This document shows positions 8,669 to 16,866 of a stretch of DNA of 47,026 nucleotides, in pieces. The stretch spans positions 1 through 47,026 of the forward strand of contig CAZXFT010000024.1 in assembly GCA_964640655.1 (NCBI GenBank), written 5' to 3'. The notes beneath the pieces were generated by a model. It had not been told where the DNA came from and searched no databases. It saw only the letters and a list, made by a program, of their open reading frames with translations. Each line of letters starts with the position of its first letter. Within the stretch, counting starts at the first letter, position 1. The DNA is from BJGO01 sp964640655 (GTDB lineage Bacteria; Bacteroidota; Bacteroidia; Chitinophagales; UBA10324). The translations under genes and the position numbers were made by a program.

Positions 8669-8981
8669 AATATCAGTAGAAATCCAGATTGCTGACCGTC
8701 GCTATCCGTTGCGTGTGGCGCCTAACGAGGAAAAAATTCTTCGACAGGCCGAGATGGAACTCAGGGAAAAGTTGATTGTTTGGCAAAATCAGATCGCGAC
8801 CAAGGAACAACAGGACTATCTGGCTTTAGCTCTCTTAACCACATTGGTTGAAGACATCAAAAACCGCAAAGACCGCGAAACCAAACTGACTTTTTTCCGC
8901 ACCAAGGTCAATAGTATGAATAAGCACATAGAAGCACTGTCGATAAATCAGGAAACTCACACAGGTGTCTCGGAAGAATAA
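8655..8981 (+). CDS. zapA: Cell division protein ZapA
   Basis: The 108-residue product (MSDHKISVEIQIADRRYPLRV) has the ZapA fold: an N-terminal beta/alpha head with the conserved YPLRV and EEKILRQAE blocks, then a long helix (QDYLALALLTTLVEDI) that forms the dimer coiled coil. ZapA bundles FtsZ filaments at midcell. I take ATG 8655. A further ATG 21 bases upstream at 8634 would add a poorly conserved extension and increase the overlap with the coiled-coil gene. It is the third gene of the pheT operon. Confidence 0.88.
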   Translation: MSDHKISVEIQIADRRYPLRVAPNEEKILRQAEMELREKLIVWQNQIATKEQQDYLALALLTTLVEDIKNRKDRETKLTFFRTKVNSMNKHIEALSINQETHTGVSEE

Positions 8982-9007
8982 AGCAAAGTCACAATCATTT
9001 ATTCCCT

Positions 9008-9050
9008 TATTTTTGTGTGGCAACCTTTGAGCATTAGTTAACTCAGGTTG
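9008..9050 (+). promoter_or_regulatory. Promoter -7 element and leader hairpin of rny
   Basis: TATTTTTG at 9008-9015 is a perfect TANNTTTG element. Just downstream, CAACCT (9021-9026) pairs with AGGTTG (9045-9050); a 2-base bulge and an inner GAG/CTC pairing extend the stem. The RNA would begin close to the hairpin, about 70 bases before the rny ATG. No good -33 TTG is seen. Confidence 0.4.
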
Positions 9051-9089
9051 ACGGATTTTTAACGCAGATGAAAAAATTAAAAAACATTC

Positions 9090-10661
9090 ATGGATTCACA
9101 AACACTCATTATAGCCATAGCTATTGGCGCAGGGGCTCTTGTAGCCGGACTGATGCTGGGCCGCTTATTATTTGTTCCCGCCGCTCAGAAAAAAGCTCAG
9201 GAAGCTGAACTGGAAGCAAAACGAATATTAGAAGAAGCCAAATTACAAGCCGAGACACTAAAAAAAGACAAGTTGCTGGAAGCGAAAGAAAAGTTTCTGC
9301 AACTCAAACAGGAGCATGATAAAGAAATTTCTCAGCGCAACCGTGCGCAGGAGCAACTAGAAAATAAATTAAAACAGCAGCAACAGTCACTGAATCAGAA
9401 AACTGAAAGCGCTCAACGCAAGGAACAGGAACTGGATGCTATGCGCGATAACCTGAAGCGTCAGACTGAATTGGTGCAGGTTAAGAAAGGTGAAATGGAG
9501 AAGGCTGCCGAACAACATATTAAACGCCTGGAGCAAATCTCAAAGCTCACTGAAGCGGAGGCACGCGCCGAGTTGATAGAAACCCTCAAAGAATCGGCAC
9601 GCACAGAGGCCATGGCTTATGTTAAAGATATTATGGACGAGGCCAAAGCCAAGGCCAACAAGGAAGCCAAGAAGATAGTGATACAGACTATTCAGCGCAC
9701 GGCTGCAGAGCACGCCATTGAAAATACGGTTTCGGTATTCCATATTGAAAGCGACGACATCAAAGGTCAAATCATTGGTCGTGAAGGCCGCAACATCCGT
9801 GCCTTAGAAGCCGCCACCGGAGTTGAGATTATCGTGGATGATACCCCTGAAGCTATTGTAATCTCCGGCTTCGATCCGGTGCGTCGTGAAATAGCACGTC
9901 TCTCTTTACAACGTTTGGTTACCGATGGTCGAATACATCCGGCACGTATCGAAGAGGTAGTTGAAAAAACCAAACGGCAACTGGAAGAACAGATTCGAGA
10001 AATAGGTGAGCGCACAGTAATTGAACTGGGCATTAATGGATTGCACAACGAGTTGATTCGTATGGTAGGACGTATGCGTTTCCGTTCATCTTACGGACAA
10101 AACTTATTACAACACTCTAAAGAAGTAGCCAACCTTTGCGCCATTATGGCTGCCGAGTTGGGTATCAATCCTAAGTTGGCCAAACGCGCAGGATTACTAC
10201 ACGATATAGGTAAGGTGCCCGACGAAGAAAGTGAATTGAGCCACGCATTGCTCGGTGCCAAACTCGCTGAGAAGTATGGCGAAAATCCAGCTGTAGTGAA
10301 CGCCATTGGTGCGCACCACGACGAAATGGAAATGAGCTATGTGATATCTCCAATTATTCAGGCTTGCGATGCCATTAGCGGTGCAAGACCGGGTGCACGT
10401 CGCGAAATCATGGAGCAATACCTGAAGCGCTTGAAAGACTTGGAAACAATTGCATTGAGCTACGACGGTGTGGAGAAAGCTTATGCCATTCAGGCAGGTC
10501 GTGAGTTGCGTGTAATTGTAGAAGCTGATAAGGTTGACGATAAAAAGTCGGAAGAAATCTCTTTCAACATGGCACAGAAGATTCAAAACGAAATGACCTA
10601 TCCCGGACAAGTGAAGGTAACCGTTATTCGCGAGAAACGCGCCGTGAATTTTGCCAAGTAA
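9090..10661 (+). CDS. rny: Ribonuclease Y
   Basis: 523 residues, the usual RNase Y length. A single N-terminal transmembrane anchor (about 5-28) is followed by a long coiled coil (30-200, rich in Lys, Gln and Glu). Next are a KH RNA-binding domain with IIGREGRNIRALE near 228-240 and an HD phosphohydrolase domain with His371-Asp372 in LLHDIGK. This membrane-anchored endoribonuclease initiates mRNA decay. It follows zapA with a 108-base gap that contains its own promoter. Adjacency to zapA is, to my knowledge, common in this phylum. Confidence 0.96.
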   Translation: MDSQTLIIAIAIGAGALVAGLMLGRLLFVPAAQKKAQEAELEAKRILEEAKLQAETLKKDKLLEAKEKFLQLKQEHDKEISQRNRAQEQLENKLKQQQQSLNQKTESAQRKEQELDAMRDNLKRQTELVQVKKGEMEKAAEQHIKRLEQISKLTEAEARAELIETLKESARTEAMAYVKDIMDEAKAKANKEAKKIVIQTIQRTAAEHAIENTVSVFHIESDDIKGQIIGREGRNIRALEAATGVEIIVDDTPEAIVISGFDPVRREIARLSLQRLVTDGRIHPARIEEVVEKTKRQLEEQIREIGERTVIELGINGLHNELIRMVGRMRFRSSYGQNLLQHSKEVANLCAIMAAELGINPKLAKRAGLLHDIGKVPDEESELSHALLGAKLAEKYGENPAVVNAIGAHHDEMEMSYVISPIIQACDAISGARPGARREIMEQYLKRLKDLETIALSYDGVEKAYAIQAGRELRVIVEADKVDDKKSEEISFNMAQKIQNEMTYPGQVKVTVIREKRAVNFAK

Positions 10662-10670
10662 TCTCTTCGT

Positions 10671-11381
10671 ATGATTGTTCACTGGAAACGTATCCTCGCA
10701 TTTGTTTCGAGTGAGGATGAATTATACATAGTTGACTATGCCAGACAGATGTCTGCCCAAACATCCAGGCCTTTTAAGCTTTTATTTTGTGACAAAGTGC
10801 CAGCAGAGATTACTGATGATAAGATGGAGTTGGTTAAAGCGGAATCATTATCTGAACTGCCTCAGCATCTTGTTCAGCCAGGTGATTTACTTATTGCTTC
10901 CTGGTTTAATATTAAAGACACAGGTAAACTCAAAGACTTTATTTTGCAATGGCCTCAGCCACTTCTGTTGCTCAAACAGGAATGTAACTACGAGCCATTT
11001 AAACACATTATACTCTGTTCCGATTTTGAAGATCTGGAGAGTGATGAGGGACTTTTCATACTGCGCGACCTGGCCATTGCTAACCATTCCGAATTACGCA
11101 TCATCCATGTGAAAGCCTCTAAAGACGACGATCACAACGAGATGCACCTTGATGAGGCAGAAAGGGAGTTGCACTTTTTTCAACCATATTTAACCTGTAA
11201 GGTACGTACCGTATATGCACGACACGTTTACAGAGGCGTGAAAGCATATATGCAACATAAACACAATGTAGATTTGGTGTCTGTCATTCGCCGTAGGCAC
11301 AATTTTTTACATGAGTTACTCATCGGAAACAATACCCTCGAACTTAGCAAACATATTCAAGAGCCTGTATTATTCGTGTAA
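10671..11381 (+). CDS. Divergent universal stress protein (UspA) family protein
   Basis: 236 residues with no signal peptide. The C-terminal end carries the typical Usp closing pattern (HNFLHELLIGNNTLEL followed by PVLFV). The middle has a fresh beta-alpha start (FKHIILCSDFED), suggesting two Usp-like halves with a degenerate first half. The glycine-rich ATP-binding loop of classical Usp proteins (G-2x-G-9x-G-S/T) is not clear; the region holds GNNTLE instead, so nucleotide binding is doubtful. It lies 9 bases after rny on the same strand and is probably cotranscribed with it. The substrate or signal is unknown. Confidence 0.68.
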   Translation: MIVHWKRILAFVSSEDELYIVDYARQMSAQTSRPFKLLFCDKVPAEITDDKMELVKAESLSELPQHLVQPGDLLIASWFNIKDTGKLKDFILQWPQPLLLLKQECNYEPFKHIILCSDFEDLESDEGLFILRDLAIANHSELRIIHVKASKDDDHNEMHLDEAERELHFFQPYLTCKVRTVYARHVYRGVKAYMQHKHNVDLVSVIRRRHNFLHELLIGNNTLELSKHIQEPVLFV

Positions 11382-11425
11382 ACTCCGGTTATTAATCATT
11401 ATACATAGTTGAATCAGCTATTTGA

Positions 11426-11456
11426 TTTGATTACTCTTCAATATTTTATTCTACTT
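11426..11456 (+). promoter_or_regulatory. Candidate promoter for the polytopic membrane protein gene
   Basis: TTTG at 11426-11429, then 20 bp, then TACTTTG at 11450-11456, a one-base-shortened TANNTTTG. The ATG follows 9 bases later at 11466, implying a very short leader. Confidence 0.45.
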
Positions 11457-11465
11457 TGCAAGTAG

Positions 11466-12926
11466 ATGAGTAACAAGCAACGTAACATTTTAAATGCACT
11501 GTTCATTATTTTTTTGTTTTGCGATTTATCATATTCTTTCTATCGCTATTTAGAACAACCACTTGACGGAGACTTAGCACCAGTAGTATTACCACATCCT
11601 GTATATCAAAGAGTACTGGATGATCCATTTGGATACAGAACATTTACCGATACTACTATGTATGCCGGCTCTAACAGATACTTTGCACACTTGTCATACT
11701 CGGCATTTTTTAATCACGTTCCTTTCTTTTTTCAAAAATTCTTCTCACCCTTAGATAGCTTATACATCGCTGCTGGGTCTTTAAGAATGCTCATACATTT
11801 GATATTGCTGGTGATGATTTCCTTTTATGCAAGAGATATCATTAAAGCAAACTTTACAGAGTCTTTAATAATTATGTCTATAACGACCTGTTTTTTTCAG
11901 ACGGGTAGACTTGAACCTTTCTTTGGGTTGAATCAACCGTCAATTACTTATAGTGCATTTTACCCTTTGCCTATGGCTATGCTGATGATTTTATTTTACC
12001 CTTTCGTGAAAAGATTAACAACTCAAGTACCGCTGACTTTTTCTGTTGCAGAACACTTGCTCTGCATCATAATGCTTGTGTTTGTTTCTTTCAGTGGCAG
12101 CTTAATGCCGGCGGTATTAATTCTTACTATAGCAACATTTCATTTCATTCGCTTTTACACTTCCCTTAAGTTATTTAACGGCAATTTATTTCAGAAAGTA
12201 ATTCGGTATATATCTGAATGTAAACGAACAATCCTGGCATATTCCATATTGATGTTTATTGTTGCCGCATATTCTATGTACTTAAGTGCATTCAATATCG
12301 AAAACACCTTTGATCATCTGGCACTCAATCTTCGCTATGAACGTATGCCCAAGGGATTGTGGAATATGATCATAGCCAATAATGCTTACCTTGTATTCAT
12401 TCTCCTCTATATCATTAGTGTTTATCTCATCAATGCGAAGCTTTCAAAACAGATTACACGCAACTGGAGACTGTTGGCTAATGGGGCATTAATTTTCGTT
12501 TTTCTATATACGGCACTTCTTCCTTTCGGTGGATACAGAGCCTATCGTGCATTGATTATTCGTTCCGATTCTTATATACCCGTTATCACGCTCTGTGTGA
12601 TATTGTTTGCTTCGGCAAGTGTCCTCATGGTGCGATATGCTATTGAAAACAATCTGCGATCCTTATTACTTATTCCATTGATCTTTATTGTCTATTACAC
12701 AGCCATTGACAACAGCAACATACATACAAACTATTGTGAGCGCGAATCCATTCAGATCTTGCAACATTCATCTGAAACAATAACTGTAATACCGTACAAA
12801 TGTAATCTCATGGGATGGATTCCTATGCAGGATTTAACATACTCTACTTCAAATTCAGAGTTGCTTTACAGGTGGCACATAACCGATAAGGTTAAGTACT
12901 ATATGCACTCCACTGAGAATCCATAG
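11466..12926 (+). CDS. Polytopic membrane protein of unknown function
   Basis: 486 residues. About ten hydrophobic segments are visible, starting with a first helix at about residues 8-25. A hydrophilic periplasm-sized stretch follows (about 28-75), then closely spaced helices through residue 430 and a short soluble tail. The arrangement of one helix, a loop, then many helices resembles GT-C-type glycosyltransferases or O-antigen polymerase-like proteins, but I see no diagnostic motif (such as an early DD or DE dyad) and assign no function. It is transcribed alone, convergent with the YHYH gene, with 20 bases between the stops. Confidence 0.7.
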   Translation: MSNKQRNILNALFIIFLFCDLSYSFYRYLEQPLDGDLAPVVLPHPVYQRVLDDPFGYRTFTDTTMYAGSNRYFAHLSYSAFFNHVPFFFQKFFSPLDSLYIAAGSLRMLIHLILLVMISFYARDIIKANFTESLIIMSITTCFFQTGRLEPFFGLNQPSITYSAFYPLPMAMLMILFYPFVKRLTTQVPLTFSVAEHLLCIIMLVFVSFSGSLMPAVLILTIATFHFIRFYTSLKLFNGNLFQKVIRYISECKRTILAYSILMFIVAAYSMYLSAFNIENTFDHLALNLRYERMPKGLWNMIIANNAYLVFILLYIISVYLINAKLSKQITRNWRLLANGALIFVFLYTALLPFGGYRAYRALIIRSDSYIPVITLCVILFASASVLMVRYAIENNLRSLLLIPLIFIVYYTAIDNSNIHTNYCERESIQILQHSSETITVIPYKCNLMGWIPMQDLTYSTSNSELLYRWHITDKVKYYMHSTENP

Positions 12927-12946
12927 CTATTTCTTGCGCTATGTTT

Positions 12947-14314
12947 CTATCGGGTGATGGTCACTTGAATAGACTCACCTCGCACATTATTCGAAGAAAT
13001 GGTTCTAATCAAGTAATTGCCATTGTATAAAGTCCTGGTATCAAAATAAGCCAGAGTACTTCCCTGATAGATAGTGGCCTGTGTTATTAGTTGTCCAGTG
13101 ATGTTGTAAAGCCCAATAACGGTATTTTCATTCACTGCCTGATTTAACTGAACCACCACCACATCACTGGCCGGATTGGGGTAAACATTCATGTTTACTG
13201 ATCTGGCTGTCATGTTTTGTATGAATGTGGTTGGGTTGTATGAAGTAACCTGTTCAGAAATGTTGTTCACTTTCTGAGCGGTGCTCACACCATAAAATGT
13301 TGGCCCCACACAATATGGATAATACGAATTCCAATTATTATCAACGGTACAGAAGTATGCATAGGTGCCATTCGGATATTCCGGTGTAACACAGAAACGG
13401 CCATTGTGCACGTCTAAGTAATCCGGTTCGCTGTGGTTAATAAACTCATAGTCCTCGCAGAAATAGCCCAGTGGATACGTAGTGTTTACCGGCGGACCAT
13501 CGAGCACATCGGTGCCGTTAGCCAGATGCGTACGCACTGTTATGCTCCTAAATTGATAAGATGATTTGATGCGAACAATGCCACCTGTACCATCTGCATT
13601 TTTGTAACCATACGCACCATAGATAGGAAAACCATCATACGCATAACCAAGCAACGGCGAATGTTGATTGGAATCTATCACATACAAACCGTCAGCAACA
13701 TATATGTCGCATACATTTGAAATTACATTTAAATCCAATTTGAATGCACTGGGGTTCTGATGATGATGATAATTACCCATGGCAGGATGACCTTTTGAGC
13801 AATCAAAGCCTGCACGTTCAGCCACTATCGCATCACGATTCCAGATGTTGTCCCCTTGCCCGCCAAGTGGTCCGCCGGCTAATGCATTAGTACTGTTCTT
13901 CCACGATATACCATCACGCGCATCAAACAGGGCAACACCATTGATGAATATACCTATGTTACCCATAGTAGTGGCTGTTGGAGTTCCGGTGTTTTGAACG
14001 GGATTTAGCGATATTTTGAAAATAGCATTCTGACTTTGCGCAAGAGAAGGATTGCCATCTAAAAACGGACCGGTGATGTATGCCGGTATTCCCTTGGTGC
14101 TCACATACACCCAGTTGTCAGAGTATTGAACAGTTTGCACATTGGCCAAAACATTATCTGTAATAGGTGTGGGATTGCCGCTTACATAATGCCTGCCTTG
14201 AACGCCTGTGGTGTTAATCAACCAATTGGTGATGGCAGGATTCAACTGTGCTATGGAATTATTCAAGCTCAGCAACAAAACAGCGAGCTGAAAAATTGAA
14301 AATACTTTTTTCAT
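12947..14314 (-). CDS. T9SS-exported YHYH-domain protein
   Basis: 455 residues with a signal peptide ending near SIAQ. The body has the YHYH-domain marks: the His cluster GNYHHHQNP, the block HSPLLGYAYDGFPIYGAYGY, and later CED and EYPNGTYAYF. The last 80 residues are a classic T9SS type A sorting domain that opens with NVYPNPASD. The function of YHYH proteins is not established; the clustered His and acidic residues suggest metal binding. It is the last gene of an operon with the MbnP and di-heme peroxidase genes (12-base gap), which supports a metal-related role at the cell surface. Confidence 0.88.
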   Translation of the reverse strand: MKKVFSIFQLAVLLLSLNNSIAQLNPAITNWLINTTGVQGRHYVSGNPTPITDNVLANVQTVQYSDNWVYVSTKGIPAYITGPFLDGNPSLAQSQNAIFKISLNPVQNTGTPTATTMGNIGIFINGVALFDARDGISWKNSTNALAGGPLGGQGDNIWNRDAIVAERAGFDCSKGHPAMGNYHHHQNPSAFKLDLNVISNVCDIYVADGLYVIDSNQHSPLLGYAYDGFPIYGAYGYKNADGTGGIVRIKSSYQFRSITVRTHLANGTDVLDGPPVNTTYPLGYFCEDYEFINHSEPDYLDVHNGRFCVTPEYPNGTYAYFCTVDNNWNSYYPYCVGPTFYGVSTAQKVNNISEQVTSYNPTTFIQNMTARSVNMNVYPNPASDVVVVQLNQAVNENTVIGLYNITGQLITQATIYQGSTLAYFDTRTLYNGNYLIRTISSNNVRGESIQVTITR

Positions 14315-14326
14315 AGGTGTTGGGGT

Positions 14327-15355
14327 TTAGTTTGTAGGGTATGGAAATGCTCTAGGGTAGGTGAGTTCGGTGTTAAAAACAAATTTCTTATCGGTGAGGG
14401 TTAATAAAAAACTAAGCAGTTCGACTTGCTCATCTGCGCTAAGGTTTAATGGCTTTTTTAATTCTGCTGACAAATAAGGAGTATTGATATCTATATGATT
14501 GTAGTATGCAATCACATCACGCAATTTCCTGAACCTTCCGTCGTGCATATAGGGATAAGTGTATTCCAGATTGCGAAGTGATGGCAATTTAAATAAATAA
14601 CGGTCTTCAGTTCTCATCGAAATTTTTTCCCGGCCAATATCTCTCAGATTACTGTCAATAGGCAAGCCGTTACTCTTAAAGGTATAATTGCTGAACAAGG
14701 GCTCAGTATGGCACGATGCACAATTTTTCTGATAGAGCAAATACCCCTTCTCTTCCTGCTCGGTGAAAGAGGCCTTTCCGTTTTTCACACTATCGTACTT
14801 AGACTCCGATGAAATGAATGTGAGCATAAACTGCGACAAACATTTCAATACACGCTCGCCGGTAATACTGCTGTCGCCATAAGCATTAAAAAATAAAGCC
14901 CTGTAGTGTTTGTCAGCTTCCAGTTTGGCAACCACATTCTTCATCGACTCGTCCATCTCTATGGGATTACTGATAGGGGCTAGTGCCTGTGCATCTAAAT
15001 GATGTATGGCGCCATCCCACATCATCAAAGGCTGCCAGGCGAGGTTAAACAAGGCAGGCGCATTGCGCGTACCTATCGAATCGTAAATGCCGTGACTCAA
15101 AGCATGATCGGTATGGGCAAAAGCATTATACACCGAATGACAGGAGGCACATGAAATACTATTGTTCTTCGACAACCTCGTTTCATAAAATAAGACCCGT
15201 CCGGCATAGATGCGCTCGTTGCTCAGTATATTCTTCTTCGATTCATACACAGGCTTGGGCCATCCCTGAGGAACGGGTAAACGATAGGGTGTAGAATAAA
15301 TAAATGCGTACAGCACGAGAAGGACACAAAGCAGCATCATCAAATGCATTTTCAT
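14327..15355 (-). CDS. Di-heme cytochrome c peroxidase, MbnH/MauG-like
   Basis: 342 residues. An N-terminal hydrophobic segment (about 4-20) serves as signal or anchor. Two c-type heme sites are visible: C69-A-S-C72-H73 and a second CASCH near residue 212. The conserved block WDGAIHHLDAQ and the proline-rich ISNPIEM between the hemes are typical of the CcpA/MauG superfamily, as is the late YPYMHDGRF. The gene overlaps the MbnP gene by 4 bases (ATGA). In the characterised MbnP/MbnH pair the di-heme enzyme oxidises a tryptophan of MbnP to kynurenine. By context this is the MbnH partner, not a simple peroxide scavenger, though the family alone allows both. Confidence 0.88.
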   Translation of the reverse strand: MKMHLMMLLCVLLVLYAFIYSTPYRLPVPQGWPKPVYESKKNILSNERIYAGRVLFYETRLSKNNSISCASCHSVYNAFAHTDHALSHGIYDSIGTRNAPALFNLAWQPLMMWDGAIHHLDAQALAPISNPIEMDESMKNVVAKLEADKHYRALFFNAYGDSSITGERVLKCLSQFMLTFISSESKYDSVKNGKASFTEQEEKGYLLYQKNCASCHTEPLFSNYTFKSNGLPIDSNLRDIGREKISMRTEDRYLFKLPSLRNLEYTYPYMHDGRFRKLRDVIAYYNHIDINTPYLSAELKKPLNLSADEQVELLSFLLTLTDKKFVFNTELTYPRAFPYPTN

Positions 15356-16089
15356 TTCAATACCACTTTAAACGATTGTGCTAATACATCCGACAACTGC
15401 ACCGCTGCCTCACCCGGAGACATTACCTGATTAGTATGATTACGGAGTGCCTGCGCCAGTAACCCATCCAGTTCTATATTGATAGTTACATCATTTTCTT
15501 GACCAAGCATTGGAATCTGAATAAGCCTTGATGTAGCATAAGGGGCCATAAACCCACCCAGATGTAGTGCTATTTTCACCGGTTTTTCTTGCAGCGGAAG
15601 ATATTCCCCCTCCAGTTTAAAGTTAATGTATCCACTCTGCCATGTCCAGTACATACCGAGTACCGGATCCAGGTCTCCGCTACCTATGCCCTGTGCCTGC
15701 AGGCTGCTGTCCACCCCCAATTGAAAACGCACAGAGTCAAAGATGCTGTCCCTGCCGCAAGGCATTGTAAGGCTGCGCGATGCTGTTACCTCCCAATCAA
15801 TCAGGTGGCTCTCCGTTTTGAGCTGCTGTACACTATGCTGCTCTTTCATAAGTTTAATCGACGATATATAAAAGCGCAGCGAAGTAATCTGTATCGAATC
15901 GCCGTTATCGTTCTGCGCTATTTTTTCATTTAGATTCAGTGGCTGCCCCTTCAGGCTTGCCTCCCATCTGAAGGTTACGGACTCTTGTGCATTGCAACTC
16001 AGGTTAACAATTATTAGTATTAGCACCACTGTTGCCAGAAGCCCCGCTAACCTTAAAGTAGCGAACCGTTTATATAAGAGTTCTAGCAT
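15352..16089 (-). CDS. MbnP-family copper-binding protein
   Basis: 245 residues. A long N-terminal hydrophobic segment (about 11-30) ends in LSC, so either secretion or lipidation at Cys32 is possible. The MbnP pattern is clear: SLRFYISSIKL, LIDWE and, most tellingly, DPVLGMYWTWQSGYINF with Trp148 and Trp150. In the characterised family a conserved Trp is turned into kynurenine by MbnH and then takes part in Cu(I) binding; one of these two is the natural candidate. The C-terminal part is beta-rich. It is the first gene of the operon, whose leader holds an imperfect inverted repeat. Confidence 0.87.
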   Translation of the reverse strand: MLELLYKRFATLRLAGLLATVVLILIIVNLSCNAQESVTFRWEASLKGQPLNLNEKIAQNDNGDSIQITSLRFYISSIKLMKEQHSVQQLKTESHLIDWEVTASRSLTMPCGRDSIFDSVRFQLGVDSSLQAQGIGSGDLDPVLGMYWTWQSGYINFKLEGEYLPLQEKPVKIALHLGGFMAPYATSRLIQIPMLGQENDVTINIELDGLLAQALRNHTNQVMSPGEAAVQLSDVLAQSFKVVLK

Positions 16090-16106
16090 CAGCTTTTCGA
16101 CATTAA

Positions 16107-16126
16107 ACTTTTACCAAAGTAAAACT
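16107..16126 (-). promoter_or_regulatory. Inverted repeat upstream of the mbnP operon
   Basis: ACTTTTAC (16107-16114), a CAAA spacer and GTAAAACT (16119-16126) form an 8-bp inverted repeat with one mismatch. On the minus strand it contains TACTTTGG, one mismatch from TANNTTTG, so a bound regulator would occlude the promoter. It lies 18 bases before the mbnP ATG. Confidence 0.4.
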
Positions 16127-16866
16127 ATTGATGATAAATTCATGATTTTGACTACCCTTGGAAGGAGTTGGGGGAACTCAGATGTATATAATCGAAAGTG
16201 TGTGATAGTTTATAACCTACCCAATAAGGTGGGACATTATTTATTGAAAAACTGAAAATGAGTAATGCGGGTAATATTTTTACGAATATGGATGAAGTTT
16301 TAACAATTATGAGTAAAATGTAAACAACTATGTTTGATTTTTAAATTAATATGCGTGAAAGTTTATTCAATATGTATGGCATATTAACAGACATGAATAT
16401 AGAATAAACAAAAAAGGATGAATAATAGACTAATATGAATAAGAGTTTAACAAATTAGAATGATAATAAAACAATAGCGGATGAAGATTTAACATAAATG
16501 AATAAGATTTTAACAGCTTAATAATTGTTGCAAATAATTGGATATTAATTGAAAGTGACTTAATAATTAATAATTTGATCAGTAGGATGTGCGCACAATA
16601 ATGGCATATTAATAATATTAGGTCATAGAATTGGGTATGGTTGGCACATCAGTATTTTGGGGGTTACCCGGATGCGGTAAAATTGTATTTGTTGTTACGG
16701 TTTGACATATTAGCAGCGTTGTTTATACTGCCAATGAATGGATGAGCGGTATTCAGACATAATTGGGGACGATAGGTAAGTATCGCATTCAGATTATAGA
16801 GGGTAGTGGGTGACCAGGTGCACTAGTACGCAATCAATACAGATTTGCTTTGCCGATGAGACATCG
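16127..16866. other. AT-rich intergenic region without genes
   Basis: No credible coding frame was found on either strand. The left part has a small hairpin (CCTACC 16216-16221 with GGTGGG 16228-16233). The middle is occupied by the 21-bp-period array described separately. The right part (about 16620-16866) is less AT-rich and shows nothing recognisable; I checked both strands for a decayed gene and could not assign one. Confidence 0.6.
16288..16518. repeat. Degenerate tandem array with 21-bp period
   Basis: ATG triplets recur at 16288, 16309, 16330, 16351, 16372, 16393 and 16435, every spacing 21 or 42 bases. Each is followed at a fixed distance by an AT-rich TTTAACA-like element. Further, slightly shifted units begin at 16460, 16481 and 16498. 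The best units read ATGAATAAGATTTTAACAG and ATGAATAAGAGTTTAACAA. Consensus is about ATGnATnAnnTTTTAACAAnT. The units are strongly diverged, and translation in any frame meets stops, so it is not coding. Confidence 0.65.

Noticed and set aside
9501..9770. Minus-strand frames inside rny, pheT and other long genes
   Set aside because: They are shadows of strongly supported genes and show no motifs.
16258..16323. A 21-codon plus-strand frame at the start of the degenerate array
   Set aside because: It is very short and built from repeat units; neighbouring units carry stops in all frames.
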